From Cristatella mucedo (lineage: Eukaryota > Bryozoa > Phylactolaemata > Cristatellidae): DNA of 64,000 nucleotides. The stretch covers positions 1,482,501-1,546,500 of the forward strand of contig WPIO01000070.1 of the NCBI GenBank assembly GCA_009760855.2, in the 5' to 3' direction. Positions 12,003 through 22,439 of the stretch are shown in pieces. Numbering within the stretch: position 1 is the first letter of the stretch; each line of letters starts with the position of its first letter. Position numbers and translations under genes: made by a program. The notes below the pieces were generated by a model that saw only the letters and a list, made by a program, of their open reading frames with translations, had not been told where the DNA came from and made no database searches.

Positions 12003-12019
12003 CAGAGAGACAGAGAGAG
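11910..12019 (+). repeat. (GA)n microsatellite directly abutting the receptor start codon
   Basis: An almost pure GA tract of about 110 bp, with a few AAAG and GACA interruptions at its ends, stops exactly at the ATG at 12020. It would lie in the 5' UTR or core promoter. It is open in the receptor frame, so translation from a non-ATG start upstream would add an Arg/Glu-rich leader. Confidence 0.95.
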
Positions 12020-13627
12020 ATGGCGCTGAACGCCACCGTAGCTGCGGTGGCGGCGGCTACAGCACAACCGGAGCGCGTGCACATCCTGCAGTGGTTCGGC
12101 GGCTCCGAGAACCTGTTCTACCGACACTTCCGGCCGGCTACGATCTACGTCTCGCTCGCCATGTCGCCCGTCTGGTGGGCGCTGGGCGTTCCGGGCAACG
12201 CGGCTGCGCTGGCGGTCTGGCTGCAGCCCAGGATGCGCCACGGCTCGGCCTTCTACTTGGCGGCGCTCGCCGCCACCGACCTGCTCTTCCTCGCGCTCAA
12301 CGTGCTCTTCGAGCTGTCGACGAGCTTCGGCGCGCTGCGCGCGCTCAACGCGCCCGTCGCGTGCGAGCTCTACGCGGTCGCCTACATCGGCTGCCAGTAC
12401 GCGTCGCCGGCGCTCGTGCTCGGCTACACGCTCGAGCGCTACGCCTCCGTGTGCCATCCGTTCCGCTTCGCCGCCGCCGCCGCCGCTGCCGCCGCGCCGC
12501 CGCGTCGGCGCCGCCGCTGCTCGCTGTTCGCCGCCGCGGCGCTCGTGGCCGGCTGCTTCGCGCTCGCCGCGGCGCAGGGCTACTTCTGGACGGTGACGGA
12601 CGGCGGCCTCTGCGACCTGCGCGCGGAGCCGGCGGCGGCGCGCCAAGCGTGGTCGATCTGGACGTGGACGACGGAGACGCTCGTGTTCGCCGTCGCGCCG
12701 CTCGTCGCGCTCCTGCTCAACGTCCGCGTGGTCGTCGAGCTGCGCCGCATCGCGGCGCTCGAGAGACGCCGGAGCAGCGTGCGCGCGCGCCGCCGCCCCG
12801 CCGTCGACCGGCGTTCGACGACGGCCATGCTGCTCTGCGTCTCCTTCTACCAGCTGCTCACCGTGCTGCCGGCCACGATCGCCTACGCCCTGCACGGCCA
12901 CTACGACCCGGCGCCCGAGGACTACTACGTCGGCGTCACCGAGGCGGAGCGCAGCGCCGCGTGGCAGCGCTACTTCGACTACGCGCTCGTCAAGGGCGCC
13001 ATCGTGCAGCTGAGCACGTCTCACTACGCCATCAACTTTTACATCTACCTGCTCACAGGAAAGCTTTTCCGGCGGCAGCTGCGCGAGCTCGCCGCCGCCG
13101 CCTGCTGCCGCAGCGGCGCGGCGGCCGCCGCAGCGGCGGCCGCCGCGGATCGCCGCGGGCTGCCTCGGCGAGGCGGCGGCTTCTGCTGCTTCCCCGAACA
13201 TCCGGGTCGTCGCGGCTCGTCCCGCGGCGACCTGACGCGCACCAGCTTCGTGTCGAACCGCGGCAGCTTCAAGATGCCAGCGCCGCCGCCGCCGCTTCCG
13301 GAGCAGCAGCAGCGGCAGCAGCGAGAGCCCCGAGATGCCGACGGGGTGAACAACAACAGCAGCCCGAAAACGGCGACTACGGCGGATGCCGCGACGTTGC
13401 CCGACCCGGGCGACAGCGCGTGGCTGCTGCCCGCCACGCCCCCTAGCGGCTGCGGCAGAGGGCGCCGTCGCATATCGTCCGCTCGTTCGCCCGTCGAGCG
13501 GCACGGACCGAACGCCGACGGCGAGTCGCGGCGACCTCCGACCTCTGACCGCCGCGCAGCCGCCGAAAGCGGAGAGCGCGTGTCGCTGGCGCTGCTGGCG
13601 CACGCCGCAATCAGCGACGTCGTCTAG
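12020..13627 (+). CDS. Class A (rhodopsin-family) G-protein-coupled receptor, probably a neuropeptide receptor; single exon
   Basis: A 535-codon intronless frame with seven hydrophobic segments. Class A landmarks are present: GN at residues 59-60 (TM1), LAATD at 83-87 (TM2), Cys115 at the top of TM3 with a partner Cys198 in the second outer loop, ERY at 139-141, Pro227 in TM5, Pro284 in TM6, and NFYIY at 339-343 in place of NPxxY. Helix 8 (KLFRRQL) is followed by a Cys pair (362-363) that could be palmitoylated. Asn4 is in a glycosylation sequon. The phrase ERYASVCHP and the NFxxY form recall FMRFamide- or GPR139/142-type peptide receptors, but ligand and subfamily are inference. The frame is open upstream to a TAA at 11681 with no other ATG, so 12020 is the first in-frame start; G at -3 and +4 fit a good context. 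Alanine runs lie in the second inner loop (151-159) and the C-tail. The long, basic, Ser/Pro/Gln-rich tail is poorly conserved sequence. Confidence 0.93.
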   Translation: MALNATVAAVAAATAQPERVHILQWFGGSENLFYRHFRPATIYVSLAMSPVWWALGVPGNAAALAVWLQPRMRHGSAFYLAALAATDLLFLALNVLFELSTSFGALRALNAPVACELYAVAYIGCQYASPALVLGYTLERYASVCHPFRFAAAAAAAAAPPRRRRRCSLFAAAALVAGCFALAAAQGYFWTVTDGGLCDLRAEPAAARQAWSIWTWTTETLVFAVAPLVALLLNVRVVVELRRIAALERRRSSVRARRRPAVDRRSTTAMLLCVSFYQLLTVLPATIAYALHGHYDPAPEDYYVGVTEAERSAAWQRYFDYALVKGAIVQLSTSHYAINFYIYLLTGKLFRRQLRELAAAACCRSGAAAAAAAAAADRRGLPRRGGGFCCFPEHPGRRGSSRGDLTRTSFVSNRGSFKMPAPPPPLPEQQQRQQREPRDADGVNNNSSPKTATTADAATLPDPGDSAWLLPATPPSGCGRGRRRISSARSPVERHGPNADGESRRPPTSDRRAAAESGERVSLALLAHAAISDVV

Positions 13628-14100
13628 GCGACGCCTTCGGTGGACGGAAGTGGCGCTCGCTGCCTGCGACGACGTCGTAGCGAAGCGACCTCGAGCGCGA
13701 GGCGCGCGGGCCTCGTACGCACGTACGGTCGTTGCGTGCGGTATATCGGGGCGTGGCCGTCGTTAGCCGCCGTCGCCGAGACCTCGGCAGACGATGGCGA
13801 CCGAACTAAGCGCCCGTAGCGAGCGCGATATTGTAGCGAGCGCGAAAAATCCCCGTTTTACTAGAAGCTCTGTCGGCGGGCGTGTATTTATACTTATGTA
13901 CAGCCGCGAACGCGCCCGGTTAGTTCCGTTTGCTAGGCGCTTTGCTGGCGAGCTCGCTCGCGAGCTCCGCAGTCCGAAATAGTCCGGACGGACGTCCGAA
14001 GTAGTCCGGACGCGAAAGCGAGCGCGCGAGAACGGCACTGCGGTTGTTTATTTTCGGGAGACCTCACGTTTCCGGCGTGCTGGCTGCCCGATAAAGTAGT
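13628..14100 (+). other. GC-rich 3' flank of the receptor with CpG palindromes
   Basis: Downstream of the stop codon the DNA stays CpG-rich for several hundred bases and then returns to repeat sequence. It holds the hairpin GAGCTCG/CGAGCTC at 13950-13967 and three short perfect palindromes between 13982 and 14011 (GTCCGGAC twice, CGGACGTCCG once). It is probably 3' UTR. The first exact AATAAA seen downstream is at 15200, beyond a LINE fragment, so the poly(A) site is not settled. Confidence 0.4.
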
Positions 14101-14359
14101 TCAATTCTTCAGATTGGGGCGTGCTACGCTTGTGTTTTGTAAACGGGAGCTGGAGGTTGGCCGCTGATCGCTTGCCTCGACGAACTGCGCCAGGTGGCGT
14201 GGCGAGCGGGGTTCTGGGAGCTCAAGTCTGGCACGTGATGTGCAAAGCAGGCGGTCGCCTGGAGACTGCGCGGCTAGGTGCAATGGAATGTATCTTCCTC
14301 CGCATGTCTACCTCCCTACGGACGTACGTGCGGACCGACGCACGAGAATTCTTTATAGG

Positions 14360-14880
14360 GCACTCAAAGCCTAAGCGGCTTTCGGTACATACGGCAGGCA
14401 GCAGATTTCTTCTCGCACAACAAAGAGAAAGTGAGAAGCATAGCTGAGTCAGGTGAGCAGTCTAGGAAGTGAGTAGCGTGGAAGTAGCAGCTCAAGATGG
14501 CTGAGAAGGGTGTTCCACAGTTGGCAGCCGGAGAGTCGATACCGGTTGTGTACAAATTTCGGAAGTGGATTCTACAAACTAGGACCTGCAGAGTAAAAGC
14601 TTCTTTCGCCAAAGATCTTAAAGCGTAGGGATAGAGCAGCTAACTTATTTTCCATAGAAGACCTGAGGACACGAGGAGGCGCAGTGCAGCAAGTCAGTTC
14701 AGCAACCTTGGCCTTGTGGTTCAGAGTAAGAATTCGGCTCTGTAACCTTTGATCGACCGGAAGCCATCGCAGCTCCTTCCGCAGCAAAGGAGACGCATGG
14801 CTGAGCCTCCGTGATTAGTTGACAAGCAACGGAGCCACATCTATCATCAGCTGCAAAGGTTTATTGGCTTATTTTCCGGC
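14360..14880 (-). mobile_element. LINE-B 3' half, decayed
   Basis: Matches the KLAALSLRFK / FYSAGPSL region and 3' UTR, just downstream of the receptor. Confidence 0.8.
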
Positions 14881-15179
14881 ACAGCAGCTGAACTCAATTT
14901 CATGAGTCCAGTCAGGAACAGCACCAGGGAGCAGCACCAGTAAGATTCATTGCAAGCCACCGTCGTAGGCAGTCCCTAATCTTAAACTAGGATCAAACGC
15001 AGTGGCTAGCTTTGGAAGCAGTCTTCTTAAAGTAGTGTTATAGAAGCTTTCAAACTTTAAGCAATTATAAATTATGGTACATAAATTCCAAGCATATTTT
15101 GAAGGCTGCACTACGGCATTATCAATTAGACGAACAAAGTCCATCCGGCTGTACGCTTGGGGTGGCCTCTAAGTACGAG

Positions 15180-16795
15180 CTTGGTTGCAGCTCTCTCCGA
15201 ATAAAGCGAGTGCTGAACCGCAACCTGTGACCTTCCTTATTAAGAGATTTCCCGATGTTTCTGCATATGATGTGGCTATCTTAATGAGGTCAGGTAAAAA
15301 GAGTTTCTCTTCTGAAGACCCGATACTGTCATCTTTGTGGTCATCGCTGGCAGACAAGCCCAACCATGACCGAGATTTTTAATGCTTCTCGGAAAAACAG
15401 TTTTACAAAAGTCCTTCAAATTGACTATCGTTAGACCGATACTTAAAAAGTCTGGATTAGATACAGAGGTATATGTAATGTAATGTAATGTAATGTATCT
15501 CCGTCAGTAACTCCACAAAGTCATAAAGACCACGTGGGTGTTACGCAGGAGAGTTTTGTATAGCGCACTCACAGCCTAAGCGGCTTTCGGTACGCATTCG
15601 GTACCCAACAGACTTCGTCTCACGCAACAAAGAGAAAGTGGGAAGCATAGCAGAGTCAGGAGAGCAGTTGAGGTAGTGAGTAGCATAGAAGTAGCAGTTC
15701 AGGACCGCTGAAAAAGATGTGCCATAGTCGGCAGTTGGAGAGTAGATGTCGTTGCGTAAGAAGACTATCGCTCAGTTTCCCGTCTTCCTTTTTTGTCAAA
15801 GATTCTTGAAAAAATTGTCGCCAAGCAGCGGGTGGCACACATTGAAAAGAAAAAAATTTCAGAACAATTCCAATCGGGGTTCAAGCGGCAGCACCCACTG
15901 CAACTAATCTCCTTCGTGTGACCAATGAAATCATCTTCAGAAACGATGACGCTAATGTCACTGCCCTAGCACTGCTAGATCTATCAGCTGCCTTCAAAAC
16001 TATTGATCCCGATCTTCTGCTTGAACGATTGAGAACAACAATCGGTCTGGCAGACAAGGCACTGGCGTGGATTAAGTCGTAATAATCCGATCGTGTACAA
16101 TCCGTGTCGTGTGAGGGTCAGGTCTCATTCCCCAGACAGTCACCCGTGTAGTCCTTCAAAGGTCCGTCCTAAATCCTTTGCCGTTCTTCATTTATACACA
16201 ATCTCTGGGAAAAGTGGTTCTGGCCCATGGAGTAGGCTGTCACTTGTATGCTGACGATACTCTGTATTTGACATTTAAACCATAGGAATATGCTGCAACG
16301 ACTAATAAACTGAAAGCTTGCCTTGCAAATATTTGATCCTGGATTTCGGCAAATTGCCTTAAAATAAACGATGGTAAAACGGAACTACTAGTCAATGGAC
16401 GCCGCCAGCATGTGGCTGGACTAGAGGGTTTTGCTCTTCTAATAGGTGATGCTTTTGTGTGATCGTCACCTTATAGTCAGAATTTACGCGTCGTCTTCGT
16501 CAGCTGCCTGAATTATGTAAGCTTCGTTAACAAAACTGCTTCCAGAGTGAGCCATTCGAAACCTATCTAAGATTAGGAACTGTCTCCCAAGGTGGCTTGC
16601 AAAAACTTAACTAGCACCTTGGTTCTGTCTCGGCTAGCTTATTGCTACTCCCTTTTGGCTGGGCTACCACTAGGCCCCTGCAGCTGTTGATGAATATGGC
16701 TGCAAGGCTAGTTTACAAATCCCAGAGGTTTGACCACGTGTCTCCTATGCTGAAGGAGCTTGAATGGCTGCCGGCTGGTCGACGGATACAGAAAA
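15180..16795 (+). mobile_element. LINE-B RT region, interrupted by another LINE-B
   Basis: Contains IVRPILKKSGLDTE, then after the nested insert FLKKIVAKQ, LLDLSAAFKTIDPDLL, YADDTLYLTFKP and SQRFDHVSPMLKELEW. Stops and frameshifts are present. Confidence 0.85.
15466..15750 (-). mobile_element. LINE-B 3' end nested in LINE-B
   Basis: A 5'-truncated copy with a (TGTAA)n tail, opposite in orientation to its host; host homology continues on both sides. Confidence 0.88.
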
Positions 16796-17282
16796 GGAGT
16801 GGTTAGGGCACCGACTCGCAGGCTCGGTGAGTGATTGGTCGAAAGCCGTCGAAAGCATTCCGTGCTTCTACTGCCGATTCTACTGATAAGCGACGCTGAC
16901 CATTCATTTCCTTAAGCGTCGACGGACTATTTTCCGCAGCTGCGAACGCGGCTCCCCGAGGTGAGAATTCCAAGTGCTGTAAATGCGAGCGAACTCATTA
17001 CCAGGTCTGGCCGTATTGTCCGTGACTGCGAAACCGCCTGCGACGCCGAGGACTAATCAATGAAAGTAATTAGCAACTACTGTGAATCAGCAGTCTCTAA
17101 TTGCTAAATTACTTCGTAATTAAAAATGGATGAATAATACGAGACTTTGTACTGCAACATAATTACTTTTCAACCGATACTCGGACTCTGACCGAATGGC
17201 TCGCGCCTGCAACTACAGATGTCAATACAGCGTCACGTCTTGTCGTGTCGGAAAATTAATGTAAGAGTCAGCTGATGCGACA
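16796..17282. other. No gene or recognised repeat
   Basis: Begins where LINE-B homology stops; nothing else stands out. Confidence 0.5.
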
Positions 17283-17350
17283 ACCTCATTTATACAGCGG
17301 CAGAAGAGTCTTAGCGGCTATCAATCCCTCTTGCAGGGGTAATTAGGAAT
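17283..17350 (-). mobile_element. SINE-2 tail fragment
   Basis: Tail only (CATTTATACAGCGGCAGAAG to GCAGGGG). Confidence 0.65.
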
Positions 17351-17471
17351 TGGTTTAGGTTGCACTGGCATGACAGTTCGCAGTCGCGCGAGCACTGAAG
17401 GAATTCTCGCGGTCCGATGTCACGTGATCTGGTTCCAGTTGAGCTTTTGTGATAGCGGGCGTGAACTGCAT

Positions 17472-17474
<3 letters not shown>

Positions 17475-17535
<61 letters not shown>
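17475..17535. repeat. (CT)n microsatellite
   Basis: About 30 pure CT units, followed by an A-run. Confidence 0.97.
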
Positions 17536-17538
<3 letters not shown>

Positions 17539-17768
17539 AAAGACAACTGGTGCCTAAAACCTCAGAAGAACTGTTGACCAGTCTTAAGAAACAATTTTTG
17601 TGGCGCAATACGATAGATCGGCAGCCTTGTCAAATATTCATGCGGTACTCGATGCTTGCTAAAAGAGTACTCGATGTAGATGTAGCCATAATAACGGCCT
17701 TCCATGGGGGAAGCGCATCGCCAAAAATCGCAGCTAGAGACCCCATACTAGCCCCGCATTGCGCGTCT

Positions 17769-17888
17769 AGGTCAGCAGAAGCACATCCAGGTCAGCAGAA
17801 GCACATCCAGGTCAGCAGAAGCACATCCAGGTCAGCAGAAGCACATCCAGGTCAGCAAAATCACATCCAGGTCAGCAGAAGCACATCC
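17769..17888. repeat. 20-bp tandem repeat, six units
   Basis: Six head-to-tail units of aggtcagcagaagcacatcc; the fifth has two substitutions, the others are identical. It sits 235 bp after a CT microsatellite. Confidence 0.95.
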
Positions 17889-18054
17889 AAACTTCCCCTT
17901 TTTTCATCAGTTAAAAAAATTTTGGTAGACATCTTCGCAATGCATACAAACTCTTGCAAATGTCGGACGACTGGTTACTGCATATAAGACTGCCCACTCA
18001 CGATAAGCTGCGATTCATCTGTTCCTATATTCTCTTACCCCGCTTCTCAGGAAA

Positions 18055-18195
18055 TTGATAATAATAATACACTTGATATAGGACCATCAGAGAACTCCGT
18101 CTCTTCCTATGCACTTTGCATTTGCTGCAAAGGAAGCACGATCGAATGGTTAGTGGAAGCATGCTCTACAAACAACAAGAATAACATGGTTAATC
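18055..18195 (-). mobile_element. LINE-A 3' end
   Basis: AATAATAATAC tail, tail hairpin and the AACAACAAGAATAACATGG part of the 3' UTR. Confidence 0.82.
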
Positions 18196-18379
18196 TATTA
18201 TTCTCAGCCTTCTGCGGAAATCGTCTTTGGCGCGAAGAAAACCCAGGTTTGCTCGGCGAAATGAGCTTAGGCAGACGGAGATTTGGTATTTCTTTCAAGC
18301 TTAAGGAAGCAACGCCTCGATGGCATCGTCCAAGGGTTTGAATCGCTGCATGATCCGATACTGCAGCGCTCAATGCACA

Positions 18380-18455
18380 GCAAATGTGAAGCGCCTAGAA
18401 AGAGATTGAGTTCTCTGAGGGCGCTTTATCAGGTGCATTATTATTATTCAATTTC
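18380..18455 (+). mobile_element. LINE-A terminal hairpin and tail
   Basis: About 75 bp from CAAATGTGAAGCGCC to the ATTATT tail, converging with the reverse copy 185 bp to the left. Confidence 0.8.
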
Positions 18456-18631
18456 TAAATTATGAGGAAAACGCTCCTTATAACAACGAGTCATCCCCTT
18501 AGAATCATTCCCAATCGTGCCGCTCTAGTTTGGCTCACTGCTTGCTTCAAACAAGTTGAAGGTGAAGGTGTATTCGGTGACGGAGGTCTTTGGCTCGAGC
18601 CCCATGGCATATGTGATGTTAAGTGGGCTGT

Positions 18632-18805
18632 TTAAAGAAAGGGTAAGCTGATTTAACAGCCTCATTTATATAGTGGCAGAAGAGCCGTAACAGCTATCAT
18701 CACCGACACTGTGCAATGGACAGTAAAGGGTGTCGCTCACTGCAGGACTCAAACCCGCGACCTGGGTCGTGAAGAGCAAGGACCTTACCTCCTGGGCTAA
18801 GATCC
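18632..18805 (-). mobile_element. SINE-2 copy, full length
   Basis: On the minus strand it reads TTAGCCCAGGAGGTAAGG (A box) and GGGTTTGAGTCC (B box), then a tail ending AATCAGCTT. It is the reference copy used here. Confidence 0.88.
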
Positions 18806-19559
18806 AGAGGCCTTCGATGTCAGAAGTTTTTGATAATCACTAGATACCCTTTGCAGTCGTCGTGTGCTAGCCTCACTACTTGTGATCCCACTTGTGAGCA
18901 TTGCATCCGAGGCATGCCTCTTAACCTCGACGCTTATAAAGCATGCAGTGTTAATTAAACTGAGTGCCTGAGAGCTGAATTGGTTGCACGCTCTGCCAAC
19001 ATTTGGGAGTCAGGAAAATTCCCTTTCGAAAAATTAAGGAGCAGTGCTTAAGCGAACTTTAGCGAATTGCAGAGCGGTGCTAAGTCACACTTGACAGGGT
19101 TAGGAAACGGTGCATACGCCCAATAGCGCCGGGAATAATACTCGCAGTTAGTGAGCACCTGGTTGAACTTTGGCGAGTTTGAGAGCGCCGCCATTGGTCT
19201 GAGTGCAGGTACTGGCAGGTATTTGAGGCAAAGGTTAACGGCAGCGATATCGGAACTAAAATCTACTCATGGCCTGCAGTCTAGAACGAATAATGCTGAC
19301 ATTAACTATGAGCAGGTACATCGATTTGCTAACAACGGCAGCCGGAACAAGCCTTCTATAGGTAATCTAGAATATGTCAACGGGGGCAAGATGCCCAAAG
19401 AAGCACAGGTAGGTACCTGGTAGGTACCACAGGTAGGTACTGGCCATGGCTGATGCTCCGGGTGGTGAAAGCACCAACACTCGATAGACCACTTGGGACA
19501 CCAGAGTCTATTTCTTCCACGAGAGTTTGAAGCTGGCTGCAGGTAACGTGCAAGCGTCC

Positions 19560-19760
19560 AGTACCTTAACCATGACTGAATACGTTATGAATGAAGTGAT
19601 AATTCCTCCTGTGCTGCCGTCCTACGAAGCTGCGGAGCCTGTGACTGTCGATACTTGCTTCGAGACTTGTATTGTATGAACTGCTGATGCGATGTACTGC
19701 TTGCTGCTGCTATGCTGGTCTTAGACCTTGATCCGTGACGATGCTGGTCGTGTACGCCAT
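19560..19760 (+). repeat. Second copy of the CFET-motif dispersed repeat
   Basis: Codes MTEYVMNEVIIPPVL, then DTCFETCIV and a stop, followed by GCTGCTGCT and GGTCTTAGACCTTGATCCGTG. Confidence 0.4.
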
Positions 19761-19788
19761 GGTGCCACGTTGAATGCCCGGATGCTCT

Positions 19789-19823
<35 letters not shown>
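19789..19823. repeat. (TCG)n trinucleotide repeat
   Basis: About 11 perfect TCG units, unusual for its CpG density. Confidence 0.96.
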
Positions 19824-19826
<3 letters not shown>

Positions 19827-19849
19827 GTCGGACAGACTTCTCTACTCGA

Positions 19850-20655
19850 TGGATATAAACTTGATATCTTAAAGTGTGGCTTCATTTAATTGATGACACT
19901 ACCCCTGATCGTTGTACGAGTGGGCAGTGACACTCGATGTGGTAGGCAGTCGGGACGTGCTATTGGTGATTGTTGTGACAAGGGAGTCAGTCGGGCGGGA
20001 CTCCGGCGGGCGAGAGGGGCGAGGAGAGTCGACCTCCGCGCTGCTCCGTGCGTGGAGGAGGAATAAACTGGTGGGGTTGCTCGTCGGCTCGTGTTCTGTG
20101 CAGTGCGCGACGATGACACAAGGGCTTGGCGCTCTTCATTTCGCACCCGGTGCTCCGTGCTCGGCACGCACCTGACGTACTCTATTGTCGCTGCACGCAC
20201 CAGTCGCTGGCCGAGAGGCAAGATTCAGGGCATCACGGGCCAATAGATCTCAGTGCAGAAGCAGCCACACCGAGTTTGTAGCAGCGTACAGCCCTTTGCA
20301 AGGACACGAGTTTGTAGCCACATGCAACTCTTTGCAAGGACGTTAATTAAGCGTAGGCATTCTTGATTGACGCTCTGCTGTCCTGTCATTTTGTACAACC
20401 CAGCCCGGCGACGGTGCCGATCTTAGCTGCTTGTAGAAGCCGGAATTATAACTCATAATAAATTGTGTCCCGCCAAGCCGCGACCGGTCGAACGACTCAC
20501 GGATCTCCTATTGATCCTTACGTTACCGGCGACGCTCCTCCGAGAACACTTCTTGACGCAGTAGGTAACCGCGGCCTCGAAGTCGTCACTAGAAGTGCTG
20601 CCCTGGCTATCCGATGCACTGGCGGGCGGCGACTTTTAGCATTAAGATCCTAGAT
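19850..20655 (+). other. Possible LTR remnant
   Basis: A GC-rich block with an AATAAA at about 20457 is followed by a TATTGATCCTTACGTTACC stretch and GGCGACG, which loosely resembles the junction of a gypsy-type LTR with its primer-binding site. No second LTR or pol was found. Confidence 0.2.
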
Positions 20656-20675
20656 CCGAAGAAGGGCACATGTCA

Positions 20676-20841
20676 TGTACGGGTTTGGCCTCAGTGTTTA
20701 AGGTGCTCGCCTCGACCAAGGTCAAGGTGAATGTTTTGATGGCCGAGGCAGTGGATTCGATGCCCGTTGCATATGTGAAGCGCCTGAATTGAGATTAAGT
20801 TCTCTCAGGGCGCTATGCGAATGTATTCTTATTATTATTAT
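20676..20841 (+). mobile_element. SINE-1 copy with an internal insertion in the head
   Basis: About 20 extra bases (GTGAATGTTTTGATGG region) lie between the A- and B-box parts; the tail is complete and ends in TTA repeats. Confidence 0.85.
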
Positions 20842-20984
20842 ACGTGTCACTCAAGCATTGTCAACATTCTGTTCGGCATCTCGTAAAATATAAGTACCTT
20901 CCGATTACCGTGATTTTTCTCTGGTTTTTGAGAGCTGCCAGTTTTCGAATCGGGTACGTTAACTGCGTACGATCTGAGCTTTTC

Positions 20985-21190
20985 AAGCGCTTACAGCTGG
21001 TATAGAACTCTGCAGCAACGTGAGCGCGGCAGCTGCCTCATCGCACCCCTTCTCGCCGATCTGTACTGGCTTTCAATCAAGCAGCGCATCGACTAAAAGG
21101 TTCTGCAAAGGTCCTTCTCACTTTTAGGCCCTTTCATTCTCTACCTCCAGCCTAGCGTTTCAGGACTACTCTCCAACCTGGCAAGGCATC
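20985..21190 (+). mobile_element. LINE-A fragment, 3' truncated
   Basis: Codes the PLLADLYWLSIKQRID region with stops, then switches abruptly to the next LINE-A copy. Confidence 0.75.
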
Positions 21191-22075
21191 TTCGGCTCTG
21201 CCAGCATTTCTCCTGTTGAATCTGCATGAAATCTAGGCGTCGCGTTCCATAGTGACCTTTCGTTAGACGACCACATCAGCTCCACAGTCAAGTCTGCCTA
21301 CTTTCACCTACACAGCATTGCTAAAATTCGGACTTGTTTAGATAAGAATACCACATCTAAGTTGGTCCATGCATTTGTGCCATCCCGTCTTGACTTCTGC
21401 AACTCTCTACTTGCTGGCCTACCGGCATGTGCAATCAGGCGATTACAACTGGTGCAGAACTCTGCAGAAGGCTTGTCCGTCGTGAGCGTTGCAGTTGCCA
21501 CATCACACCACTTCTCGCCGTTCTGCACTGGCTAACAGTCAAGCAACAGATCGCTTTAAGGCTTTGTCGCTCTCTTTTAGGTCAATTCATTCTTTGGCTC
21601 CAGCCAATCTCTCAGATCTACTCCTCCACCAGGCCAAGCATCGTACCACCTGCTTTTCGGAATCCAACAGTTTACCAATACCTCGTACAAACCTCAAATT
21701 CTTTGGAGACCGTGCATTTAGTTCGTATGGTCCCAAAGCCTGGAACTTCCTCCCGACTTGCGTCACAACATCCCCCGACTTGACCACATTTAAAAAGAAC
21801 TGAAAAACGCACCTATTTAGGACAGCCTTTAGTGGGTCGCTGTGATTCGCCATTTATGTGCTTATGCGTGCTGACACTGCACGCTGCCACTAACCACATT
21901 TGCATGCTGACCCTGTGCATGTCACCCCTAACCATGTTATTCATTTTGTTCGTTTATCAAGCATGATATTACTCACCATTCAATCGCGTTTCCCTTTGCA
22001 GCAAATGTAAAGCGTCTGGAAAGAGATTGAGTTCTCTTAATGCGATTTATCATGTTTGTTATTATTATTATCGTA
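21190..22075 (+). mobile_element. LINE-A 3' half with complete 3' end
   Basis: From SASISPVES through HAFVPSRLDFCNSLLAG, GPKAWN and the 3' UTR to the ATT tail; a few stops only. Confidence 0.88.
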
Positions 22076-22415
22076 ACACCGGCTATTCATACTCAAATAA
22101 ATTAGCAGTGTCCCTAACTAACCTGAAATCTGTCGGAGACCGTGCCTTTAGTTTGTATGCCCCCAAAAGCCTAGAAATCGCTCCCGAATGACATCATGTC
22201 ACCCTCTGACTTGACGACACTTAAAAAGATGCTAAAATCCCCTGTTCTTCACAGCATTTGCTGAATCCTTGTAAATTTTACTTAGTATGCTTGTGCATGC
22301 TGACACTGTGCATGTTATCGCTAACCGTACGGTTGTGCATCTTATACATCATACACATGTAAAACGCCTAGAGATACAGCTCTCTGAGGACGCTATATAA
22401 ATATATCATTATCAC
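22075..22415 (+). mobile_element. LINE-A 3' end, second copy
   Basis: Begins again at KLAVSLTNLKSVGDRAF and ends in a hairpin variant plus TATATCATTATCA. Confidence 0.82.
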
Positions 22416-22439
22416 CTAGCATGTATTAAACTTAGTCCA

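Noticed and set aside
12091-13446. A 451-codon frame in another plus-strand frame over the receptor
   Set aside because: Arg/Ala-rich by-product of high GC third positions; no membrane segments.
11873-13603. A 576-codon frame antisense to the receptor
   Set aside because: It is a shadow of the GC-rich receptor gene; the product is Arg/Ala/Gly-rich with no domain, while the plus frame has all class A landmarks.
15466-16795. 5' inversion of one LINE-B by twin priming
   Set aside because: Plus-strand LINE-B homology continues to the left of the inverted piece (15180-15463), so this is a nested insertion.
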